Below are positions 43,375 through 54,163 of a stretch of DNA of 64,000 nucleotides, in pieces; position 1 is the first letter of the stretch, and each line of letters begins with the position of its first letter. The stretch covers positions 56,564,587-56,628,586 of the forward strand of contig NC_061865.1 of the NCBI RefSeq assembly GCF_907164915.1, given 5' to 3'. The stretch is from Impatiens glandulifera (lineage: Eukaryota > Streptophyta > Magnoliopsida > Ericales > Balsaminaceae). The notes under the pieces are model-generated. The model ran no database searches and was not told the origin of the DNA. It was given only the letters and a program-made list of their open reading frames with translations. The position numbers and the translations under genes were made by a program.

Positions 43375-45120
43375 GTGTGGGAAGAAAAAGGGTATGGTAT
43401 TTATTATGCGTAGCAAACCAACTATCAGTTTCGATTTCTTTTGCAGTAAGAGTACAGTGATAAAAAATTGCAAGTGTTATGGTTTTATTTTATCCTTTTG
43501 TTTTTATTTTGTGAATTAAAACTAAATTACTGATGGTTGAACTTGAAAGAGATTTTATCTATACATGATCCCTTTCTTTCCTATGTTATCTCTTCTGTTT
43601 TTCTTTTCTTTTTCCAAAATTTTACTTTCCTAATATATTTTTTAGATCAGGTTTGAATATAGGGTGTTTATTTTGATTTTCATTTCACTAAAATATCATA
43701 CTTATTAGTTTTTTATTGAATTATTTTGAAAATATTTTTTTTTTTATTAAAAGTTAAGTTATTTGAATTTTTATTTGGTTAAATTATTATAATGTTTTTT
43801 TTGGTTTAAAGTTTTATAAAAATAAAATACAAATTTTTTTGATTGAGATTATAGTTATTTTGTTTTATTAAATTGTATCAAAATTTTGAAGACTTACCTT
43901 ATAAATATTGAATTGACCTATTATATTTTTTTTTTGTTCATGATGCAAATGTGACAACTCCATATTAGGAATATGAGATTTTGTATGATATAACTGCTTG
44001 TAAATTCAACTTAGTCACTTTGGTCAATACACAAACTTAGGTATAAAATTTTATGTTTACATTTAAAATATTATTAAAATTTATATTTCCGTGTTTTTTT
44101 ACAATTGTTAGGACTTGAATGTTGAATGATTATCATTATTATATTTTAATTGGATTATCTAAATAAAAAGAAATTGACTTATTTGCAGTGATCTTATTCG
44201 ATCATTCATAATTTCGTGTAATCCACCTTTAGTATTAAGACACTTAGTTTATTGTTTTTTAAGAAATTTTGTAGGCGTTAATCTCTTAATTTTTATGAGC
44301 TTTTAATTATTTATCTTGTCATCCTAGATCCACAATCCATCCATCTCGATCGAAAATAATCAGAGATAAAAGAAAGAATCGGAATTTATTGATATATTTT
44401 TCAAAAAAATAAAAGATAAATCATTAATCGACTAAACTATTTTTCTTATGAGTACATGTTTCGCTTATACTACAAATTTTTGTTTGTCAAAAATTATTAC
44501 TAAATAAATAAAAAAATGTATAGAAATAATTTAAAGTTTAACAAAATTAATCATAAATAATTAATGATTGATATTCTAATGATAAAAGATGATGATAATA
44601 AATAAATTTAAAAATAAATTTTTTATTTTTTTATTTTAAGAAATAGACTTATTTTCTGATCGATCACAATGTTATTATTATTACAACGTTTTAAAGAGTT
44701 TATTGTATTTATTGAGAACCTTTATTAGCGTTAATCTCTTCATCTTCGTGAACTTTTATTTATTATTTTTATACTAGTTTCACATTCCCATAATTTCAAT
44801 CGAAAAAGAATATAGAGATAAAGAAATAATCGAAATTGATCTATATAATTTTATTACATCTTATAGTTAGAATTTATTCGAATATGTCATTCAATTAACT
44901 AAAATCCATTGACCGAAAGTTATTTATTATTTCTTATAAATCATTAATTTATTTTTTTTACTAAATAAATTAACATATTAATATGATTTTCAAAAGAAAA
45001 AAATATTGTAACTATGAAAAATGATGATAATAAATAAAATTGAAAATAATTAATTTAGTTTAGGCTTTTTTTATTATAATTGTGAAGAAAAAAAATACTA
45101 ATAATGTATTAGAAAAGAAA
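43375..45120. other. 3' flank of kinase and AT-rich intergenic DNA
   Basis: After the stop codon, probable 3' UTR to about 43.6 kb. The rest is AT-rich, with a diverged duplicate of TTTGTAGGCGTTAATCTCTTAATTTTTATGAGCTTTTA (about 44270) and ATTAGCGTTAATCTCTTCATCTTCGTGAACTTTTA (about 44725), each followed by a TCGA(A)AA..GAGATAAAGAAA segment. This suggests an old ~450-bp duplication. Confidence 0.45.
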
Positions 45121-45143
45121 TAAAATATGAAATCGGCTACAGC

Positions 45144-45151
45144 TAGGGTTT
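45144..45151 (-). promoter_or_regulatory. Telo-box (AAACCCTA on minus strand)
   Basis: TAGGGTTT about 80 bp before the uS17 start codon. Telo-boxes are typical of plant ribosomal-protein gene promoters, which fits the downstream gene. Confidence 0.6.
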
Positions 45152-45230
45152 CATATCATATCAGTATCCATCTACAGTCTACAAAGAGGAGGATTCAAAA
45201 ATCTCTGCGACTGCGATTTAAGATAGAGAA

Positions 45231-45644
45231 ATGAAACCTGTGGTGGGAATGGTTGTTTCAAACAAAATGCAGAAATCGGTTGTGGTCGCCGTCGACAGGC
45301 TGTTCCATCACAAGCTCTACAATCGTTACATCAAGCGCACCTCCAAATTCATGGCTCACGACGAGCAGAATCAGTGCAACATTGGTGATCATGTAAGTTC
45401 AAATACACGTATAATCTCATTTCATTTCATTTCATTTTGAATCAATCAATAGCTAGGGTTTTAAAAAACTAAATCGGCATGATTTCAGGTCAGATTAGAT
45501 CCATCTAGGCCGTTGAGCAAACGTAAGAATTGGGTTGTTGCTGAAATACTGAAAAAGGCTCGAATTTATCGACCTATACCTGTTGGTGGTAAGGATATTG
45601 GTTCAAGCAGTCAAACAGATGTATCGCCGTCGTCAACCTCTTGA
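45231..45644 (+). CDS. Bacterial-type ribosomal protein uS17, probably mitochondrial, 105 aa
   Basis: Exons 45231-45392 and 45489-45644 join in phase 0 (318 nt). The S17 OB-fold signature is clear: [60 protein letters not shown] and [18 protein letters not shown]. The Ser/Thr-rich tail is unconserved. S17 binds 16S-type rRNA early in small-subunit assembly. There is no long transit peptide, as in the short plant mitochondrial S17 proteins I recall, whereas the plastid form has a long one, so mitochondrial is the better guess. Confidence 0.92.
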
Positions 45645-45649
45645 GGTTT

Positions 45650-46140
45650 TTCTTAAACTGCATTTCTCTCCATTCTCTTGCAGTATGTATACAGTGGTGA
45701 GCAAATGTATGATGAATTTATTAATCAATAAACTGTAGCATGTTCATCCTTGCTTGGTTATTGAATAGATTTTTGTGGTTATTACATGAAAACTATTGTT
45801 CATGTTAGTGATCTGATGATCAATTTCAGCATATATGGTGCAATTTTCTTAGATTTGAGATGCTCAAATTATCTTATGTTATGAATTTTTATCAACTTTG
45901 ACATTGTTACATGATTAGGTAAAGGGTATGATAGTTACTAGTCTACTGTCATATTCTTACTTTGAACCCAAGTGGTTATAAGATAGCAAAATGATATCCC
46001 TCTTCTAGCCTAAATGCAAAAATAATGTGGATATCATTTACCTAGCCTCTTTGAGGTCCTGGTTTCGAGTGTGGTGTGTTTGCACTTTACAGGCGATGTG
46101 CTTAAACCGCAGGGATTAGTCGTGTAGTATCGGCACAATA
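45650..46140. other. 3' flank of uS17 gene
   Basis: Probable 3' UTR, then intergenic sequence. No further gene seen. Confidence 0.4.
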
Positions 46141-46149
46141 TTATAGTTT

Positions 46150-46615
46150 TGGGCTGATTCAACTTGTTTCAAAGCTAGACAGTGAGTTTTTAGGTCAAAT
46201 GGAAAAATGGGTTGTAAGTTACTAGGGGTGAGAAGTCCAACCACACAACCTGATCAACCAAACCGAAAAACATTCGGATAAAGGGCCTAATATATAGTCT
46301 AGATTGAGTATAAGTTTGATTGATTATGGTGGATAGAGTGTACCCGAATTAACCAATCAGATTTGCGATCACCCATAGTTGTAGGCTGATTCAACTTGTT
46401 TCAAAGCTAGACAGCGAATTTTTAGGTCAACTGGAAAAATTTGTTGTAAGTTACTAGGGGTGAGAAGTCCAAACACTGAAGCTGAACCTAACCAAACCGG
46501 AAAACATATGAATATAGGGCCCGAAGACTAGATTGAGTATAAGTTTATTGATTATACTCTACCCGAATTAACAAATCAGATTTGCTACTGCTCATAGTTT
46601 ATAATCAAAATTAGT
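46150..46615. repeat. Two-copy tandem duplication, 232-bp period
   Basis: GGCTGATTCAACTTGTTTCA, AAGCTAGACAG and GTAAGTTACTAGGGGTGAGA occur in order from 46152 and again from 46384. The later parts (GATTGAGTATAAGTTTGATT, ACCCGAATTAAC.AATCAGATTTGC) also repeat. Divergence is modest. Confidence 0.88.
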
Positions 46616-46619
46616 TGTG

Positions 46620-47330
46620 TTTTAGTACATATTCATCTTGGGATGGATGAAAACTTTTACAGAGATAAACAAATTTGAAATTATTGGAACATGTAACAAT
46701 TAGGCTTGGTATCGTTCATTAGTTATTGCTAGTTTATTCAATTGTACATTTAATCCACATAATATAAACTCTTAATAGTTGATTGAATTAGCCAAATAAC
46801 GAGATTATTGGTATTTTTTCTCTTGAAGTTTGCAAGCAATTTTTAAATTGCTCCTTAAAATATATATTACTAATAAATAAAATTTAAAATATATCACTTT
46901 TGTTAAAAGAAAATTACAATTTTATTTTCAGCTTTTTTATTTTTTAAAATTTTATTTTATTTCAATTTTTTTATTTTGGTCATTTTATATAAAAATATTT
47001 TTTTTATTAAACAATAACATTTTATTATTATTTTTATTTATCAATAATAACATAATATTAAAAAATATATAGATATAATAAAATTATAAATTAAAATAAT
47101 AAATATTCTTAACTAACATGATCAATTTGAGACTTATTTATTCTTATATAAAACAAAATCAAACATCTAATAAATAATTTCACAAAAATTTAAGAAAAAG
47201 CTAACAATTATCCTCTAAATAACATAAGCGTCCTTTGTCCAATCATTAATCAAACAAATATGATCAAGTGATTGTTGGATATATAAACCTTATAATATGT
47301 TAATTATTGTTATGATTTTGTAAAGAAAAT
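46620..47330. other. AT-rich intergenic DNA
   Basis: No gene or clear repeat seen. Confidence 0.4.
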
Positions 47331-47331
47331 T

Positions 47332-47710
47332 TACATATATACCAACCACCTTAATTTTACATTATTTTAATAAATAAATTTATTTAAAATTGTTATTATA
47401 TTAAAAATATTACACTTGATTATATTTTTTTTTTATAGAATGCTGGTTTCACTTCTCCTTTATAATAGGGAGACTAATCCCTACGGGTTAAGTATTTAGT
47501 CTCGCAAACACATTTAATTTTACAAATATACCAACCAACTTAAATTTACATTTTATTAATGAACAAATTTATTTAAAAATGATATTATATTAAAAATATT
47601 ATACTTGATCTTTTTTTTTTATAATATTAGGTCCGCTCCTCATTTGGAATGCCACTAATTCCCGCGGGTTAATACATAATCCGCATACACATTTAACTAG
47701 GCATAGAATT
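47332..47710. repeat. Two-copy tandem repeat, about 188-bp unit
   Basis: ATATACCAACCA(C/A)CTTAA..TTTACATT and TATATTAAAAATATTA(C/T)ACTTGAT each occur twice (from about 47336 and 47525). They are followed by a C/T-rich TCC..GGGA(G/C)..ACTAAT(C/T)CC(T/C)(A/G)CGGGTTAA segment. A related CGACTAATCCACCCGAATTAA piece lies at about 50652, so the family is dispersed. Confidence 0.75.
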
Positions 47711-47719
47711 TGTTGTCGT

Positions 47720-48060
47720 CTGACGGGCTCAAACTCAGTACCTCAGAGAGGTTTGATATGAATATTCACTTCTTGTTGCCGCTAGTTTTAACATTTGAAA
47801 GGACTGTTTAATTAGTTTATAACATGTTATTTAATATCGGATATTGAAACAATTGTCAATTCGGGTTCTTTCGTATGAATGTACAATGTCAAACTTGTTC
47901 TTTCAAGTTCCTAAGAGAATCAACCCTAATCCAAATACTCAATTTCACCCACCCTAGTTACTTTTTATTATGAAGTTTTACTCCATTTTCTTATCAATGA
48001 AAGCTTGTAATAATAATCATTTTTGTTCATATTCATTACACTTTGTTACAAACAAAAGAA
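47720..48060. other. 3' flank of the second PPR gene
   Basis: Nothing recognisable except probable 3' UTR of the minus-strand PPR gene next to 48.06 kb. Confidence 0.4.
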
Positions 48061-48066
48061 AGCATT

Positions 48067-49845
48067 TTAACAAATCCAACTAAATCCTTGACACTTCTTT
48101 AACCCTCTCAATCTCATACAATTCCTCAACTCTTCAACAGCTACCCAATTCCCCAATTCAGCATAAACCATACACAACAATGTATAAAAACTGCCATTTT
48201 CAGGTTCCAACTCGATAATCTTCTTTCCCAATCTTTCCGCAACCTCCAACCTTCCATAATCCTTACAAGCCAAAACCAAAGAACTCCATATCTTCATATT
48301 CGGTTCCATTCTCATTTTCTCGACTACCTCACAAGCTTCCTCCAAAAATCCTGCCTTTCCAAGAAGATCAACATAACACGCATAATGCTCCAATGTTAAG
48401 GTTATTTCACCCTCATTTGTCATTCTATCGAATAACTTCCTCCCCTCTTTAACTAGATCGACATGATTACACGCCGATAAAACAGACATATAAATGATCT
48501 CATCTGGTTTAACATCCATCTCGTTGTACAGAATCAAAGCTTGCTCTCCGTAACCATGTTGAGCGTAAGCCCCGATAATCGCGCTCCACGAGAAATTATC
48601 TTTTTCAATCATTTCGTCGAACACTTGTCTCGAATTTAAAAGAGACCCGCATTTTGAATACATGTTTATTAGCGAATTGTTTATAAAGAGGTGAAAACCG
48701 AACCCCATTTTCAATACCATACAATGGGAAACGCTGCCCCGGATTAAAATCGGGAGAGTCGAGCATGCGGAGAGAATTGCCAGCATGGTTACGGAATTAG
48801 GATTTATTCCCTTCATTAGCATTTGTTTGAAAAGAACAAACGTTTCTTCCACAGTTGTTTCCGATTGAGAATAGATTGATAGGATTGAACTCCATGTCAC
48901 GATATCTTTATGTGTCGATCTGTTAAAGATTGATCTTGCTTGAGGGAAGAATTCAAGATGATTACCATACATGTTTATTAGAGATGATACAATAGTCGAA
49001 TCCGAATCAAGACCAATTCTAATAGCATACGCATGAATCTGTTTCCCGTTTCTTATTGAACACGCGGGTAGGATTGCGATTAACGTAACTCGATTAGGTT
49101 TAATCTCTTCTTCTTCATTCAGCATTGTCCTAAAATAATCCAAAGCCATCATATACTTACCATCAGCTACACATCCTGAAATTACAGCAGTCCATGGAGC
49201 TTCATTACGGTTACTAACATCCATTGAATCAAACACTCGAATCGCCATATTCGAGTTTCGACATCTAAAGTATAAATCAATCAAGGAAGTGGAAACAAAA
49301 GACGAATCCGGATTCAAGTCACTTACAATCAATAGAGCATGAATCTCTCTTCCCAAGTTGAACGCATCACATCTAGCACATACAGATATAATACTAGCGA
49401 TCAACTCGGGTTTCGGTTCATAACCATTGAAGAACATCTCCTTGAAGGTTTTAACCCCGTCGGGGAAATGACTGTTTTGGATGTACCCATTTATCATTGA
49501 GTTCCATGTGATGGTATCTCTTTCAGGCATTGTATCGAACATCTTGCGTGCGAATTGGATATTTTGAAATTTGACGTACATTGTGAGGAGAGAATTGGAA
49601 ACAGTTGGATCTTGATCGGTTCCAGATTTGATAGAGAGGGAATGAAGCTGTAAACCATGATGATAATCATGAGAATGAGAAGAAGCTTTGATTATAGAAG
49701 GAAGGATGAATGAAATTGAAAACAGAGGTAGAAAAGGATGAATCTTTTCTCTAAAATGATTCAGAGTTTCTTCGTATAATCCCTTTAGCATCAAATCCTT
49801 GACTCCAAACGCAATCGCAGCGATCTGGGTCTTTGGCTGATACAT
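48067..49845 (-). CDS. PPR protein, PLS class, 592 aa, intronless
   Basis: I take ATG 49845 (MYQPKTQIAA) as the start. The frame is open to 49953 but its upstream end is a TTG, so an N-terminal exon with the targeting signal could have been missed. PLS repeats are seen in VSNSLLTMYVKFQNIQFARK, DTITWNSMINGYIQNSHFPD, FVSTSLIDLYFRCRNSNMAI and FINNSLINMYSKCGSLLNSR. The C-terminus has an E-like region (IWSSLVLACKDYGRLEVAER; FYTLLCMVYAELGNWVAVEE; LKKCQGFSWIC) and no DYW. The sequence recalls Arabidopsis At4g31070, annotated mitochondrial, including LEHYACYVDLLGKAG. Organelle RNA-binding factor by family; target unknown. Confidence 0.9.
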   Translation of the reverse strand: MYQPKTQIAAIAFGVKDLMLKGLYEETLNHFREKIHPFLPLFSISFILPSIIKASSHSHDYHHGLQLHSLSIKSGTDQDPTVSNSLLTMYVKFQNIQFARKMFDTMPERDTITWNSMINGYIQNSHFPDGVKTFKEMFFNGYEPKPELIASIISVCARCDAFNLGREIHALLIVSDLNPDSSFVSTSLIDLYFRCRNSNMAIRVFDSMDVSNRNEAPWTAVISGCVADGKYMMALDYFRTMLNEEEEIKPNRVTLIAILPACSIRNGKQIHAYAIRIGLDSDSTIVSSLINMYGNHLEFFPQARSIFNRSTHKDIVTWSSILSIYSQSETTVEETFVLFKQMLMKGINPNSVTMLAILSACSTLPILIRGSVSHCMVLKMGFGFHLFINNSLINMYSKCGSLLNSRQVFDEMIEKDNFSWSAIIGAYAQHGYGEQALILYNEMDVKPDEIIYMSVLSACNHVDLVKEGRKLFDRMTNEGEITLTLEHYACYVDLLGKAGFLEEACEVVEKMRMEPNMKIWSSLVLACKDYGRLEVAERLGKKIIELEPENGSFYTLLCMVYAELGNWVAVEELRNCMRLRGLKKCQGFSWIC

Positions 49846-49959
49846 CTCTTTGAATAAATAAGAGCGTTTGCGTTTACGTACAGTAGAGAAATCTCTATTA
49901 AGGATTTGAGAAGAGACAGTTAGAAATTCAAAAAAGATATATAAATATGTCAAATTTTA

Positions 49960-50183
49960 TTTTAAATGATGTAATATATTAATTAAATAAATAACAAAAA
50001 ATACTCTTTTAATATATATGAATTATAATTTAAAATATGAAATTGTTAATTAATAATACACTAAAGTAATTTGAATAAATTTAAATACTGCCATATTTAC
50101 ATCTAATTTAGTAATAAAAATATTTACATAATAATAATTTAAAAAAAAAATAATTATTAAAACAAAAATATAGAAGCTAAAGT

Positions 50184-50274
<91 letters not shown>

Positions 50275-50970
50275 TTTTATTAATCATAAAATTAATTAAT
50301 GTATTTCAAATGTGTATATAAATGAGGAGAAATTGTGATAAATTAGTTTGATAATTTGAAAGTATAAAAAAAATACCAAACTAAAAATAAAAAAATTCTG
50401 TGAGATAATTATATAAATTGATTTTTTTTTATAATATATTGTAATGCTATTAAAAAATTATATTATTGTCTAGAAATAATATTTAAAATTATAAATATAT
50501 TAATTATGTTATAAATTTAATTGTGTTTATTAGTATTACGAAACTAAAACAAAAAAATCACATCGAGACAATTTCGATCGAATATTGCGGTACAGATTAT
50601 AGTTGACATTTTCTTTTTTAAAACGGTAGATTCTACAACTTCTTCGGAGTGCGACTAATCCACCCGAATTAAGCATATAGTCCGCAAATCTATCCTATTG
50701 ACATCTTATTCCCCACTAGTTCAAGAATCAAGCACCCGAACTAAACCAGAATCTAACTTGAAACTTACTTTTGGGTACCTGTCGTACCGACTCGCCTATT
50801 TGTCATCCGTAACTCTTGAGAAGAGATAAAAAAAGAGAGCAAAATCCTCTTGATAAAAGAATCTATAATGATACCAGACCTCAAATTTGAAGGAATTGAT
50901 AAAGAATCTATAGTGATATAAATTATGAAAGTGAAAAGGAATCAAACCACAATCATAAATATGATTATCT
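49960..50970. other. AT-rich intergenic DNA between two PPR genes
   Basis: Contains the long TA microsatellite and, at about 50630-50810, a more complex stretch related to the 47.3-47.7 kb repeat (GTGCGACTAATCCACCCGAATTAA). No gene seen. Confidence 0.5.
50186..50268. repeat. (TA)n microsatellite, about 83 bp
   Basis: Uninterrupted TA dinucleotides, comparable in length to the one at 3272-3351. Confidence 0.95.
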
Positions 50971-50977
50971 AATCTTC

Positions 50978-52327
50978 TTATTGATGAACCATAATCGGTT
51001 TAACTTTCCTAACATAATCATATCTATTTCTTATACCATCTCCAATTTTCCGCCTTATTTCACCATCCAATAAATCCTCCTCTCCCGCTTCATCCAATAC
51101 CTTGCAAACCAACTTAAACGTATCTTCTCTAGGAACCGAACCCCCCTTCACTAACTCAACAAGAAAATCTCTAGCCTCCAAAACCCTACCCGCTCTACAC
51201 ATAGCATGTATTATAGGAGTATAAGAACTCGAACTCGGTTCTTCTCCCATCGCTCTCAACATTTCAACCGCTTTATCAATCTCATTCACTGCACTATAAT
51301 ATCTAATAAACGAATTATAAGTAACTCTATTCGGAACACAATACATCTCCTCATTCTTCTCCTTCTCCTTCACCTTCTTCATATCATTGAACAATTCGAG
51401 TGCCCTCTCTATCCTATGAGTCTTGCAACAACCGTCGATCAAACAGTTATACGTTACTATATCAGGTATAAACCCTTTGAAAACCATAATGCGAAACAAG
51501 TGATTAGCTTCCCACATTCTCCTCCTAATAGCCTTCTTGCATCCAGTTTGCATAGCATGTTTACAGTAAGAACTGATGAGTATAGTGTATGTGAATGTAT
51601 CTGGAGGGCATCTAAAACCGGGTAATTCCATCTGTTCTAATAAAAACTTGGCTTTTTTGAAATCCCCAACTCTACAAAGAGCGTGAATTATCGTATTGTA
51701 TGAACAAACATCTGGTCTGCAGTAGAATTGTTTCATTCTGTAAAACGCGGTTAATGCTTCCGCGACTAACCCTTCTTCTCCTAGGACTTTTATCAAACAG
51801 GTTATGGTCATGGTTGTTACTAGTTTCCCTACCTTACTATCTTCTCTATCCGACATTTCTTTCAAGAAATTCCAAAGAGTGTTTAATCTGTTACCTTTAG
51901 CAAGAACGCAAGCCATATCTCTGCAGGTTCTTTCATTGTGTATGAATCCAAATCGATTCTCCAGCCAATAGAAGAACTCCAATGCCTTGTCCAAACCTAG
52001 CTTCACATTGTTAGGATCTCTATGAGCAGATGGACCGAGAACGAGGATACCTTTACGGATTCTCTTTGATTCTAGTTGAAGTTTCCTCTGCTTAATAGGT
52101 GTTCGGTGACGGAAGGTTTTCTGGCGGCCAATTGAACGAGATGATTGGAAGAAGAATCTAGGTATTGATTGAAGAACCTCGGAAACAGTATCGACAGTCC
52201 ATGTTTGTGTAGGATTGACGATTGAAGCTGCTAATTTGGCGTCGAAAGGTCTGTTTTGAATTATAATTGTTAGAATTTGTTCGACTAGAGATGCGCTTTG
52301 CTGACGGAGTGGTCTTGTTGAGATCAT
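50978..52327 (-). CDS. P-class PPR protein (At1g77405-like), 449 aa
   Basis: A single coding exon starts at ATG 52327 (MISTRPLRQQSASLVEQILT). The frame stays open for six more codons upstream, but only to a TTG, and a splice acceptor (CTTAACAG, ending 52335) intervenes. N-terminal signature phrases are SIPRFFFQSSRSIGRQKTFR, TPIKQRKLQLESKRIRKG and VLGPSAHRDPNNVKLGLDKA. About seven 35-residue P motifs follow (DVCSYNTIIHALCRVGDFKK; DTFTYTILISSYCKHAMQTG; DIVTYNCLIDGCCKTHRIER; NRVTYNSFIRYYSAVNEIDK). No E/DYW domain is present. P-class PPRs stabilise, splice or aid translation of organelle RNAs. A 5'-UTR intron probably runs 52468-52335 (donor AAG|GTAATC). Confidence 0.92.
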   Translation of the reverse strand: MISTRPLRQQSASLVEQILTIIIQNRPFDAKLAASIVNPTQTWTVDTVSEVLQSIPRFFFQSSRSIGRQKTFRHRTPIKQRKLQLESKRIRKGILVLGPSAHRDPNNVKLGLDKALEFFYWLENRFGFIHNERTCRDMACVLAKGNRLNTLWNFLKEMSDREDSKVGKLVTTMTITCLIKVLGEEGLVAEALTAFYRMKQFYCRPDVCSYNTIIHALCRVGDFKKAKFLLEQMELPGFRCPPDTFTYTILISSYCKHAMQTGCKKAIRRRMWEANHLFRIMVFKGFIPDIVTYNCLIDGCCKTHRIERALELFNDMKKVKEKEKNEEMYCVPNRVTYNSFIRYYSAVNEIDKAVEMLRAMGEEPSSSSYTPIIHAMCRAGRVLEARDFLVELVKGGSVPREDTFKLVCKVLDEAGEEDLLDGEIRRKIGDGIRNRYDYVRKVKPIMVHQ

Positions 52328-52589
52328 TCCGTTTCTGTTAAGCAAAATTAGGTTAAGACTTGGAAATTCAATCTACTGAGTGAATAAGAGGTAACATAAT
52401 CAATGAATGTGGTAAGCGATAATCGGAGAGATGAAATGATGTAACGAATTTGAGAGGATTTCGATTACCTTGAGAAATCTTATGACCTAAGTAGATCAAT
52501 GGTGAAAGGATGTGCTTGAAAAGGACGCCGGAGAGAAGGTTTCCGGTAGCTGGAAGAGACGGCGATGGAGTCACAACTGCCGCCGGCGA

Positions 52590-52795
52590 GTTCAGGAGCT
52601 ATAGCGAGATGAAGAAGAAGAGACAGCTTGTTTTTTTAGAAAGAGAACGGTTTTATTTTAATGGGTCTTAACCCGCTTTGGATCCAAGTTGTGTTACCTT
52701 TCATTTCACAAACAAATCATTTATAATTATTTTTTTTAATAACTTTTAGTTCAACATAATGCATTTTTAAATGAAATCAAACTTAAAAATAACAT
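52590..52795. other. Upstream flank of the third PPR gene
   Basis: Promoter-side sequence; nothing specific seen. Confidence 0.35.
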
Positions 52796-52799
52796 AGCA

Positions 52800-53210
52800 G
52801 TCCGAATTTGGAGACTGTTAACCGTAAAAAAAATGGACTACAAATATCTCGAGCATTAATCACTAGACTTCAAAAAGGTATTTATCGTCTATTAAACTCA
52901 CTTGTATACAAAAATCATATTTATAAGAGATAAGAATGACGTTATTGTGATCTCATTTCTCGATTAGAATTATAGGAGTGACCCACGTGGCACTATATTC
53001 CCAAAGTAAAGAGGTGCTCCGTGACACTTTATTCTTATCATTGGGTCGGTTCTCGTACCATTTGTAACACCTAAACTACAAATAGCCCGAGCAAATCATA
53101 TCATAGTTAAGTTTGAAAGGTATCTATAAAAATAGATATAGTTATTAGTTTTATTCTTATAAAGTATTCATATTTATTATCATTCTTTTATGTTAGACAT
53201 TTCAAATCTA
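52800..53210 (-). mobile_element. TRIM element, copy 2 (inverted relative to copy 1)
   Basis: On the minus strand a 5' LTR ends TTTGCTCGGGCTATTTGTAG..GGTGTTACA at 53063. It is followed by the primer-binding site TGGTACGAGAACCGACCC, then AATAAAGTGTCACGGAGCAC and GTGCCACGTGGGTCACTCC. Copy 1 has the same order: GTTACA, TGATATTAGAGTCGACCC, AACAAAGTGTCACGGGAAGCAC, GTGTCACGTGAGTCACTT. The 3' LTR (about 52960-52800) contains AGTCTAGTGATTAATGCTCG, ATATTTGTAG and TTTTTACGGTTAACAG, matching copy 1's AGTCTAGTGATTTGTTCGGG, GTATTTGTAG and TTTTTCATGGATAACC. Ends are approximate and diverged. Confidence 0.75.
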
Positions 53211-53214
53211 TAAA

Positions 53215-54160
53215 TAAAAAAAAAAACTATTAAAATAGGTAATTTTTTTAAACTAATCATCGTTTTGATTAATCCAACTCAAACAAAATTAGTAAAAAAT
53301 AAATCTCATTTGAAATTCAGTATTGCAAATATATGTTAGTTAATTATTTTTCTTTATAATGATTTAAATGTAAATACTTAAATTCATAAACTTGTGAATA
53401 TGAATTCTTGCACTTTTATATTACTAGTCTCCACTCATTTTATTTTTTAAGTTATAATTGTAAAATCAAATGAAATTATATAAAAATATTCATTTGAAAA
53501 AGTTTGACATTATAAAATTAAACACAAAACAATAGATCTAGAGAGGCTATTAGTTAAAATATAAAAAGTTATTAAAAATTAAATCCTATATTAACTAGCA
53601 TTTTTTAAAAATTATTAAAAAAAAATATTTATGTGTTCAAACATTGTTTCATCTAAATCAATAACCCAATAAAATATTTTAAAACATAACTTTTAAATAA
53701 ACTAAAAAATATATTGTCCACCCCAAATTTCCAAATAAACAGTCATTCAACGTTAATTTAGAGAAAAATATCAAGGATAAATAAAAAGAAAATTATAATG
53801 TATATTTTTTCATCATAAAAAAAGTATGGAACCAAAATTCTATAAAAAAAAATTATATGTACCTAAATTTGTATAATATAGTGATATTACTAAAATTTCA
53901 ATAAGTTGAATTACAAAAAAAAAAAAAAAACATTGTTTGTTCAGCATAGAAACATGACATAAATTGGAATGCAACAAAACCTTATAGTGCATCCGATTGA
54001 GTACGAGCAAGTTTTCGATATATCAGTTCGATCGCACAGAATCACAAACATATCACCAAGATAACGGTTACAATGGAATGTCAAACCACAAATCTATGAG
54101 AAATTGCAGTTGCTATAGTCTAGTACCAATTCGAAATGGAACAACCTTTTCTCTTAAAAT
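53215..54160. other. AT-rich intergenic DNA and 3' flank of RPN3
   Basis: No gene; the final ~200 bp is probable 3' UTR of RPN3. Confidence 0.45.
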
Positions 54161-54163
54161 AAA

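Noticed and set aside
43009..43473. Long minus-strand ORF over the kinase second exon
   Set aside because: Shadow of the coding strand, where the kinase motifs are unambiguous.
49846..49953. N-terminal extension of the second PPR protein
   Set aside because: It begins with TTG rather than ATG. I start at 49845, though a missed upstream exon remains possible.
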